This document shows, piece after piece, positions 11,501 to 19,521 of a stretch of 64,000 nt of DNA; position 1 is the stretch's first letter; each line of letters opens with the position of its first letter. Both the position numbers and the translations under genes were made by a program. This DNA is from Sweltsa coloradensis (lineage: Eukaryota > Arthropoda > Insecta > Plecoptera > Chloroperlidae): positions 310,001 to 374,000 of the forward strand of contig JAMZAV010000915.1 of the NCBI GenBank assembly GCA_024449915.1, written 5' to 3'. The notes beneath the pieces are model-generated. The model was given only the letters and a program-made list of their open reading frames with translations. It did not search any database and had not been told where the DNA came from.

Positions 11501-14500
11501 GGACTCACAACCACAACAAAGTTGGTAATCAGTACAAATAATCAGTTAAATTGATTGAGTACATGAAAGAGAGGGAATCTGAAAGTCCATGCAACTATAA
11601 AGAATAGCCCCAGGTTTACGAACTTCACCCCTCCCCACATTACCCCTTCCACTGCGCCTGGATTTGATTTATTCTAACAGTTAATATTATTCAGTTCACC
11701 GTAATAGGTGGTACAAGATAGTAAAAAGATAACAATTTAAAAGTATTATTTTCCAAATAATGTAAACATGAAAGAAAACAAGAAAACAATAACGTGTACG
11801 TTAATCTCTAACATAATAAGCCAGAATGAAATATTTAAAGAAGGTCGATTAATTCAATTGCATCAATATAAAATAAAAGTTTCACAAGAAACAATTCAAT
11901 TAAATCTAGATATAGCGAGTGAAAGATACAAGATAAAAATTAATTCCAGTCGACACTTTTAGGTTGCTCTTTCAAATCCGAGTTTTCGGGGCAAATAGTA
12001 AGTATTTCGTGTGTGTGGATCACATAAATCGTATAGATAAACACGTTTAAAATTAATAGATTAAACATATCTATCCCGCTCACTAGCTCAACCCAGGCGC
12101 AGTAGAAGAGTGAGGGTTCGTTGATTCGTTGGTTGAAAATATGAACTTTTTAATGAATTTATTTATTTATAAAAATGATTTCATGCAGCATATTATACCA
12201 ATGGGTGCAAACATGTAAAATATAAACAAGAAAACATACTAACGAATAGATAACAAGTATTTTTTAAAGTACAACACAAGTTGATAGTCAGCAATAACAA
12301 TTTAAGCAACAATTTAATGGGAACTAAAACTTTAACTTGGCGATGGGAAGGTAGGGGAAGAAAGCTCGATGGAAAATATTGAGTTCAGACGTGGAGCATT
12401 GTAAAAGGAGGGAAAGCGGGAAAAAAGGGGGAGTTTTTTTAAATTTGGTTCTCCAGGTGGATACCAGAAGAAAATTTTACAACCACGATACAGGATGAAA
12501 TAATTGGATGAGCGAAGCGAAGACTTCAATTTCACTGACCCCCCAAAGAATTTAGCACGGGTGTTCTTTTCTTTTTTTTTGTCTGTTTGTTCGCTCTCTA
12601 CCGGGCTAACGGCATAAGCGATCTTGAGGAAAATTGCAGGGGACCTTCGAAATCTCTGAAGTTAGACGTGCCACGTTTTTGGGTACAATCGAAGAAATAT
12701 TTCTCATGAATATCGTACTTTTACGATTTGTTTCGATTTTTAGTGAGATATTTTCGTGACATTTGGGCTGACTCTGACCAAATGGGTGGGGCGACAACGT
12801 TCATATTTCACATGGACATTAGGGTTATGATGACGTAGAACTTTTTGAATGAAAAAAATTTAAAAATTTAGCCAGAATCCATAGAAATAAAGGTTTTAAT
12901 ATGAGTTTTTGAGGTGTATAATAGCAATTAACAAGTAACTAATAGAAACTTGACAACAATCACCTACAATGCATTCAAAAAGCACTTGTAAAGGAAAAGT
13001 GGTCCTACGCAAACTAAAAACTTACAAAAAAGCTCATCCATCAACGCGACCAAAAACAGCGTTCGCGAAGTGACCGAGTAATGATTCAGTCCTACCTGGT
13101 AGGGGTCTAGTATGAAATCCGAATTAGGGGCCAGATGACCTCGAGCTAGGTAAGATGTCCGCAGATATTCCTCGGCATACTTGGACCCTCCGAGCCTAGA
13201 AGCAAGTGCTTTGGCGTGGTTCTTCTTAGCGTAGACGGTGTTTGGCTCGAAGCTGTAGACACTTCCTGCTTGGAACTTGGGCCTGCCGAAGTTTTGGTTC
13301 TTCCTTTCCACTGCCTTGGCACACACAAGAAACATCATTATATGTATTGACATTGCGCGATGACCAGTGCTTCGACTTGTGAATTGAGTAATGAGTAGCT
13401 TTTAATTCGCAAATTCTGTGTCTGCATATGGTCACTGGAGTGGCCCTATTCGGGATTCCCATTGCCAACAAAAAATCCCGTACAACAGTACAATATAAAA
13501 CGATATTTTGTTGAGTACCAAATTGAACTAAACCATGCATTGTTCATCAGCTGAAAGAACTTGCTTACACATTTTGATGGTTAATAGTAAGTCTCATCAT
13601 TAAAATAATTTTAAAAATTATCTGCTATTGCTGACCTGTTAATTTTTTTCAAGATGTTCTTTGCCCCTACTTAGTGGAATAAGTAGATCATGATGTTGAA
13701 CTTTTCTTACCGATAGTGATGCCCCGAAGAGTTGATGTGTCACATACTGCGTGGAACTCGTCTCGTTGTGGTGGCAGACCTGTATGACCCCATGCCAGGT
13801 ACCATCGACTCTAAACCCCAGCTCCATGCTCGTCCCGGAGTCACCACATCTCTCCCTTCTGACCAGGATGTCTCCTCTCACCTAAAACATTGACGAGTTG
13901 TATAATGGGAGAGTTCGCTAGTCGTCGATTATTCGAGGGCCTCGCAATGGAGCGAGCTGCCCCCGGTATGTATATCAATGCCCAGTTCAAGTGGCAAGTA
14001 AATTTGGCTTCCAGGCAACTTGTTATCTCTATGGCAGAAGCATTCTTTCGGTTAATATAAATTAAGGGTGCGTCAATAATTAGGTTATAATGCACTACTC
14101 TAGCCGATAGGTGATGTCGGGAGGTCCAAGGTGGTCAGGATCGTCTTCATAAAGGATTCAAGGATGAGGAGGGAAGTGTGGTTGGTTACGGTACTCTCGT
14201 ATACCACCTTCCTATTTATCAACATCAATCATAATAACGGTAAACACAGTACAGTTCTTTACGTCTTGTGGGATGTGAGCCAATCTTTTACGAAAGGAAT
14301 CCATAAGAGCTTTGTGAAAACATTCTTTAGTCAGGGTTGCCGATGGTCAAAATTAAGTCCACGTTCTCCGAAACCACTTCAGCGCTGCCTCTATCCGCCT
14401 ATCTTTAAATTTAACAAACTGGATATTTAGTAATATATCTCTAATTATTAACATCTAAAATTAGTAATATAACGTTTATCAACGTTTGTATAGTGGAAGT

Positions 14501-17152
14501 GGGAAGTCTGCGCTTTATCAATAATGTTTACAAACGAAATGAACTAAAATTATAAAAATTATAGGTAGCATTCAACATTAATCGCATTGCATTAAAATTA
14601 TGCATCTCAAACACATTTTAAATGTTATTTATATGGATATAAGCTTTAAACTCATTCAATTCCACAATTTTTCCAATTAAAAAGCTTACCACTAACCAAC
14701 ATCTTTCAAGAACTCACCTGCTGTATGCATCCCAGATCCTGCACCTCCACCTCCTCCCCCCTGACCCTAATCACCCCGTCACCCAGACAAGACACCACGA
14801 GCTCGTCGTCTCCCTCAAACCTCTCGAACCCAGCGGACGGCGTAGCCTCGTTCCCAGCGCACGAGACCTTGAACTCTCCGCCGGCCTGGACGACCAACTC
14901 TCCGCTAGGGTTGGGCAGGGCTAGGGTCTCGTCGACCAATAGGAGGGGCTCGTTCCTCGGCAGAGAGGCCACGTGGAGGGCACAGTCTGAAATATAGTGG
15001 TGAAGTCCACTTGAAATGAGCACAACCAGACATGGGCACGTTCCCCTAAAAAAGAAACTTTGAAAAGTTAATTTACAGGAACCGAGACGTTCCTCGATTC
15101 TTAAAAAAAAAAAAAAAACTGAGACGTTCCTTGTTCCTCAAAAGGAACTTAATTCCTTTGACGTTCCTTATACCATCAATGATTTAAATAATAATAACAA
15201 ATGTGTTAGGAATTAATTTATCATTACCTACATTTATTTATTAAATTGAGTCCCAGGCCATCTGACGAGGGCGGCGCCATTTTTGAAAACTCAAGATGAC
15301 ACAATATATTTTTCATATTGCAGTTTACGATATCAGGTACTGGAATTCGACGGGATTACGACGGCGAAAGGAACTTATAAAGAAACGTTAAATTCGTTCC
15401 AAATTCCCTCGAAATAGTAACTTTGACGTTACAAGTTCCTGCTCTAAGAAAAAGAACGCGTTCCCATGAAAGTTCCTCAAAAAGGAACGCGTTCCCACAA
15501 CCGGTGCTAATGTGTTGAACTATTGTATTTGTGAGTGACCGATTGTTTGTAGCCTATACTCTATCGAATAACAGACCTACCCAGCACCACCACATTTAAA
15601 AGGAACTTACTGTTAGTGGCACTGGCAGACAAAAATAAGTGGCAAATCGTGATACAAGCAACAGATTTTGCTCAGTTGTTCCGAAGATTAATTAAAGCGA
15701 TCTGGCAATTGGACCCGGAACGATTCCCCGGAGGGCTGGCCATTTTTGAAAATGGCCGCTGAATTGAAGGAAATCGTACCTTTCAAAACACAAAGACGAA
15801 TAAGGAGTCATTTACAACTAATGTGAGGTCGCACAATACGAATATCACGTTTAAAACTAGTTCGTGGCTAATTTAAACTAGTTTTTGTAATAAAAACGTT
15901 CGAATTCGGGAATATTTTGTGAATATTACAATAATAACAAAATTCAAGAACATATTTTTATACTAGTCCATTGGCGAGTTCCTAGCATAGTACTTCTATC
16001 TAACATTTTTAATCTTCTACAATGGAACATGTTTTTAAATCTTGATGCCTCCCCCCCCCCCAGTTGTAATTTGTAATTTGTGTCACTATTAATCCTTTTC
16101 AGTAACGGGTAGAGAAGGCATTCATGCAGACGTCCATTCGCGGAACCACAGTATTAACACTAGATTTGGTGGGATCATTGCTTCGTTTCACAATTGAATC
16201 ACTTATTATTGAAAGAACTTAAGTCCAAAATTATGGGTTTTGAGTTAGCTATGTATTATTGTAGCGGAGAAATAGACGCATCATTTTGGTTTGAAAGGGC
16301 AGAAGTGTATCTCCATGTTTTAACATTGGAATATTTCGTTTTTTTTAAAGGGCGTAAGTCCACGACATATAAAATTCATTTCCCGCCGACACCTTGTGAT
16401 TTTTTAATTTCTGTTTTCAACGTAATAATGCTATTCCATACCTTTACTGGAAACAAAAGTAAATTTAAGCCTAAAATAATAAGGTGAATTATAAAGAACA
16501 TTTACTTGATTATGTCAGAACTATGTTTTTGGACTTATGCCCTTTCAATAATAAGTGATTCAATTAGTAGACTACAGGTTCCGGTAAATTGTGAAATAAT
16601 GTGTTTTTCTTTTGGTAGTATATGGGATGCTTAGATGCCTCGGCGCCGAACACCTAACAAATTGTTGGCACCCCAAGCTCCAGCATTATTTGCCTGTAAT
16701 TTTATACATAGATTGTACCGAGATGTGTAATTCATTATGAGAATTTCTGTTCCTTCTCGTCTTCGAGACGATGAGTGGTGATAGATGACGATGGAGGACG
16801 ATTTAAAAACATGCCTTATATACGGGATTCTAACCCACTCCTCGTAGAGCCATACGCTTCGGACCAGCGGCCTAATCATATGTGCAACCGCGACGGCCTA
16901 CAAATTGTAACATGATTGTAACGAGGGGGGCAAACGCAATTGTGGTGTTTAAATCATTATAATTTCTTTCAAACGCTTTTCATAAAAGTAATCAATCACA
17001 CAAGCAATGTGTAATTTCTCATTGCGTACTTATTTCATATTTTATTTAGCACACGGCATCTCACCTTGGGTAACAACTCTAGCACGGGAGCTGCATACCA
17101 GATAAGTGCAGCACACCAGTCCGTACCAAGCACGCTGAGTTGAGGTCGTCAT
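7845..17152 (-). CDS. Secreted DNA/RNA non-specific endonuclease, complete 7-exon gene
   Basis: Coding exons on the minus strand are 17152-17065, 14986-14718, 13881-13711, 13314-13096, 11354-11225, 10264-10131 and 8138-7845. All introns have GT-AG ends. The total is 1305 nt, 434 residues plus stop, with frame kept across every junction. Residues 1-29 look like a signal peptide; ~30-176 form an N-terminal region with Cys31, 72, 96, 116, 131 and 155; ~177-350 is the NUC domain (endonuclease G/Serratia nuclease superfamily). By family alignment the general base is His236 in LARGHLAP, the metal ligand Asn266 in INNGNW, and Glu274 lies on the same helix. The Asp of the classical DRGH is Ala here, as in the arthropod branch as I recall it. 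Cys359, 363, 385 and 386 mark the C-terminal region; 413-432 is almost all Glu/Asp. Likely role: extracellular or digestive magnesium-dependent cleavage of nucleic acids. Family call strong, exact role inferred. Confidence 0.9.
8237..8345 (+). mobile_element. tRNA-like SINE, family 3, head
   Basis: Shares CCGCGGTGCCACATAT, then GAAGCATATGGATCTAC and GTGGGTTTGAATCCCG (B-box-like), then AGGCATG with the minus-strand copy at 16625-16906. It lies in intron 6 of nuclease gene 2. Confidence 0.5.
8395..8735. repeat. Dispersed repeat M with GAC-expansion, copy 1
   Basis: Shares CCCCGAAACTA, TGACGAC...CGACGA, ACGAACGATGACAAAGACGA and TGGCGCATTATGAC with 53640-53920. A pure (GAC)n run lies at about 8560-8595, giving a poly-Asp frame on the plus strand. 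It lies in intron 6 of nuclease gene 2. Confidence 0.65.
9333..9740 (+). mobile_element. tRNA-derived SINE, family 2
   Basis: Pol III-like head (A-box-like TAGTTGGTCTTGTGGTTAGA, B-box-like GGATTCGGTTCCC). The body has GGAGCCGTACTAGCAACGAG and the 3' end AATCAATTATGTGACTGAGT, both shared with 28684-28976. It lies in intron 6 of nuclease gene 2. Confidence 0.65.
9841..10024. mobile_element. Small foldback MITE in nuclease gene 2 intron 6
   Basis: A 14-bp TIR (CCGCCTCGTGAAAA at 9841-9854, inverse at 10011-10024) encloses a second inverted pair, TAGAAACGTTAAAGG and its complement around 9930-9980. Confidence 0.65.
10131..10264 (-). CDS. Nuclease gene 2, exon 6
   Basis: 134 nt between CTCAG and GTAAGT, phase 1 in, phase 0 out; residues 293-337. 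It encodes GTYGVLELEG and LPVPHFFWKVVYDP, the strand-helix core after the metal site in NUC-family enzymes. Size and phase match 4174-4307 in the paralog. Confidence 0.92.
10735..10895 (-). mobile_element. tRNA-derived SINE, family 1, diverged partial copy
   Basis: The reverse complement contains GGATTCAAATC, GAGACCGGC, TCCTGACTGAAGG and the AACAGCCCT segment of family 1, with more differences than the neighbouring plus-strand copy. It lies in intron 5 of nuclease gene 2. Confidence 0.6.
10898..11160 (+). mobile_element. tRNA-derived SINE, family 1
   Basis: Near full-length copy with a perfect B box (GGTTCAAATCC) and the body ending in CCTGGGCAGGCTTTCC plus an AT-rich tail. It stands head to head with the minus-strand copy just upstream. 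Confidence 0.75.
11225..11354 (-). CDS. Nuclease gene 2, exon 5 (metal-ligand segment)
   Basis: 130 nt, phase 0 in, phase 1 out, between ATCAG and GTAAGA. It encodes YINAAPQWQ and INNGNW. Asn266 aligns with the Mg-binding Asn of endonuclease G, and Glu274 with the downstream Glu. Exon length and phases equal those of the plus-strand paralog exon at 1423-1552. Confidence 0.92.
12504..13066 (+). mobile_element. Helentron-associated-like element H1 in nuclease gene 2 intron 4
   Basis: Starts TTGGATGAGCGAAGCGAAG after a T and ends with the subterminal GCTCATCCATCAACGCG followed by a degraded AACGC...GCGTT hairpin. The final CTAG is lost. It shares its body with the cluster at 47.5-53 kb (GTGCCACGTTTTTGGGTAC, GACCAAATGGGTGGGGC). 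Confidence 0.75.
13096..13314 (-). CDS. Nuclease gene 2, exon 4 (catalytic RGH motif)
   Basis: 219 nt, phase 0 at both ends; residues 177-249. It carries the NUC-domain entry (FGRPKFQAGSVY) and the catalytic LARGHLAPNSDF with His236. The donor is CAG|GTAGGA. A Helentron-like element ends only about 30 nt into the following intron. Confidence 0.92.
13711..13881 (-). CDS. Nuclease gene 2, exon 3
   Basis: 171 nt, phase 0 at both ends, between TTTTAG and GTAAGA. It encodes residues 120-176, including Cys131, Cys155 and a potential N-glycosylation site (Asn158-Glu-Thr). The Cys-His-His then Tyr-Val-Thr-His-Gln-Leu pattern matches the segment that leads into the NUC domain in this family. Confidence 0.88.
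14718..14986 (-). CDS. Nuclease gene 2, exon 2 (N-terminal beta-rich region)
   Basis: The exon is preceded by a TTTCAG acceptor and followed by GTGAGT; 269 nt, phase 1 in and phase 0 out. It encodes residues 30-119 with four Cys and the LPRNEPLLL and GGEFKVSC motifs. It is GC-rich against AT-rich flanks. The segment resembles the N-terminal extension of arthropod secreted nucleases, which lies ahead of the catalytic NUC domain. The opposite strand also has an open frame here, which is a shadow. Confidence 0.88.
15030..15510. mobile_element. Foldback element rich in GGAAC/GTTCC motifs
   Basis: The ends GGGCACGTTCCC and GGGAACGCGTTCCCAC are inverted relatives. Between them GTTCC and GGAAC recur many times, and a poly-A run sits at 15102-15117. 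It lies in intron 1 of nuclease gene 2. Exact ends are uncertain. Confidence 0.45.
16192..16565. mobile_element. TIR MITE with TAAGTCCA motifs
   Basis: Terminal AATTGAATCACTTATTATTG is repeated inverted at 16546-16565, extending imperfectly through GGCATAAGTCCAAAA. A third, internal GGGCGTAAGTCCA lies at about 16350. It lies in intron 1 of nuclease gene 2. Confidence 0.65.
16625..16906 (-). mobile_element. tRNA-like SINE, family 3
   Basis: The reverse complement reads GTCGCGGTTGCACATAT, then GAAGCGTATGGCTCTACGAG and GTGGGTTAGAATCCCG, a degenerate B box, followed by AAGGCATG. It lies in intron 1 of nuclease gene 2. Confidence 0.5.
17065..17152 (-). CDS. Nuclease gene 2, exon 1 (signal peptide)
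   Basis: ATG at 17152 opens 29 codons with a hydrophobic stretch (about residues 9-22, WYGLVCCTYLVC) typical of a secretory signal. The exon ends in phase 1 before a GTGAGA donor. The start was chosen because it gives a short signal peptide that joins in frame to the Asp-Cys at the start of exon 2. No other in-frame Met lies between it and the donor. Confidence 0.75.
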
Positions 17153-17209
17153 GGTAGCTGTAATCAGAAAGCATCGATGTCGTATGTCTACTTACAGATC
17201 TTACTATTG

Positions 17210-17650
17210 GCCATGGTTGTTCAGTAATTCGTAAAACACATTGATTAGCTTTAAATCTACACAATGAAATCTGCCAGTTTTCATATTTTAAACCCGGGTA
17301 AAAAGATGCTTTGTTTTGTTCGGAATTGGTATAATTTTCCACCACTAAATTCTAATGAATATAAGGCTTTTTGTGAATCAAAATCAAAATCAAAAACACA
17401 GAAATTCACAAATTTTCGGGATGTCCCGGATATTTTTTATTTGAACATGTAAAAAAGAAAAACAATAAAAAATAACAAAATAATCTTGTTTTTGAAAATA
17501 AACTCAAATTTGGATATTAATTCCTTAAAAGATCAAGGGAAAAATCTAATGAAATTCTAAACTTCTGTTAAAAATCACAAATTTCAAATTGTTGAGGTAG
17601 AATGCAAAATTATGGTTCGTTATTTCTTGTCCTATAAGGGGTTAACATAA
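17210..17650 (+). repeat. Dispersed repeat E, copy 1
   Basis: Matches 38330-38790 in reverse complement: CTGCCAGTTTTCATATTTTA, AACCCGGGTAAAAAG, GGAATTGGTATAATTTTCC, GGATGTCCCGGATATTTTTT. No TIRs seen. It starts just upstream of the nuclease gene 2 start codon, so part of it may lie in the promoter region. Confidence 0.6.
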
Positions 17651-17832
17651 AGTTTAAAAAGTTTAAATGATATTACCATTTCGAAATAGAAAATATAAAA
17701 TGAAGATTGAACCCAAGAATAAAGATTTCGCGTGCGGTGGTTTCTTCCGCGAAAGTTTGATTATACTCCCTGATTTGCTGTTCCTGATTTTTGGCAAACC
17801 TCATATTCGTTTGAGTGGGATCGTCTAATAAA

Positions 17833-17900
17833 TCAATTTTTTTCTTTTCGTTTTTCTTTTTTTCTTTCTTTTTTTTCTTTTCTTTTTTTTTCTTTTCATT
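17833..17900. repeat. Pyrimidine-rich (T/C) tract
   Basis: TTTCTTTT-type simple sequence. The long Lys/Glu and Phe/Ser frames over it are artefacts. Confidence 0.8.
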
Positions 17901-18040
17901 CTCCACCCTTTTTTTATATTTGATTCATTCATTAAAAGCGTATAATATCATTCAATTTGTTACCAAAATTCTTGTGTTAAATGCATTGTTGTTATGCTAC
18001 TATTTCAAATATTTACGAAAATGTAATTTATTGTTGTTTC

Positions 18041-18143
18041 TGCATCTATGTAATTAGATTTATTTAGTTGTCCTCCTTTGTAAATCAGTTTTATAACTAA
18101 ATAGGATAGACGTTCGATAAATTTAAAATAAATAAATAAAACA
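18041..18143 (+). repeat. Dispersed repeat F, copy 1 (retroelement-like 3' end)
   Basis: Shares TGCATCTATGTA, GATTTATTTAGTTGTCCTCC and TTTGTAAATCAGTTTT with 56941-57036. Both end in an A-rich AAATAAATAAAA tail, suggesting the 3' end of a retroposon. Confidence 0.55.
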
Positions 18144-19288
18144 AATGTAATATTGTGTTGGCAGAATCATGATTCATGATTTAACCGATCTGTAAAGCTA
18201 TATAATCAAGTGTAAAGCTTCTTCGAAAGTGGATGCTGCCTATGCATAAACAATTGTTAGCCCATAATATCTCCTCTTGTATACCAAGGAGATTTACGAG
18301 ATTTTCTCTTAAAAAACTTTGGGATAATGCAAAGTGCGGATCGGTATAACTTTTTTAATAACTCGCTATCTACATCCCCCAACACCAACAGGTTGTTTAC
18401 AAAGGATAAGCGCATGACGCGATCAGAGCACATTCTAACATTTCAAATATCTGTTCCCTACATGCAAGAATGGCATTGGACATTACTACGAATTACCTGT
18501 GTGGTGGCAAATATATTCATATTCATATTCACATTCATATTCATATTTATTAGTTTCATGTTACAAAGATAGTACATTGGTTAAAACAAAAGATGGACAG
18601 TCAAAAAAACAAACAATAAAAGCGACTTTAACTTCATATTATACTCCTCAATTGAATAAAAACAGTGCTTACGGTGCAAACGGTCAGTTACTGAAGAAAG
18701 TAATGACATTTTGGAAAATATGTTTGCGCCTCACACACATTCTAACTTGACATTTAAGTGCAAACCACACCCTTATAGCCATAGGAAAAACGATAGAGCT
18801 TCCAAGTGATCCTAGCCTCTACATTCTGCGTTCAAGCATGGTTTGCTCGAGCTCGTCTAAAAGTTTTAAATGCTATTATTCGTCCTAAGATAAACAAAAA
18901 ACTTCAATACACTACTCTGGCATGAAATTAAACTAATTTAAAATTTGTATTTAACTATTTTCCCAGACCCCCCCCCCCCCCCCACCCCATGCACATAACT
19001 TACCTGAAGGAACACTCGATGAGTTCCTTATTCCTGAAAGAAGTCGACATCCAGTCCCTCTGTATTATTATACTTCTTATATAGGTACCGGTACCCGTCT
19101 TATCAGAACCAACTCGTTATTGGTTGCGTCTTCTCTTAGTTGACTAATCGTTCAGTGTGTTACGAGAGGAAACATTGTACGCATGCGAGCATCTGCTTGT
19201 ATTGCATCAGGTCGCAAGCTTGCGAGATCTGTACCATTTTTTATAAGTACTTCGCTTATTATAAATTCTTTCGACACGATACCTACAG

Positions 19289-19515
19289 AGTTGGCTCAAG
19301 CGTGAAGCTCGCGACTCTGATTCGGGAGGTCCCGCGTTCGAATCACGTCGAGACCGGTAATCCTGACTGAAGGTTATTCCCTCGGTCTTCCTCAGTCGTT
19401 AAAAATACGAATTCAAGGAATTGGGTCCTCTTAAGCAGCCCTCGGACATTCCCTTCCCAACTACCTTAATCTCTTATAACCTAGTCAGTCACCTGAATGG
19501 GGTGGAAGTGTACTT
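19289..19515 (+). mobile_element. tRNA-derived SINE, family 1, 3' end interrupted
   Basis: B box GCGTTCGAATCAC, then GAGACCGGTAATCCTGACTG and the CTCTTAAGCAGCCCTCGGAC body. The 3' part breaks off where the large palindromic element starts at 19522. Confidence 0.7.
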
Positions 19516-19521
19516 CTGTTT

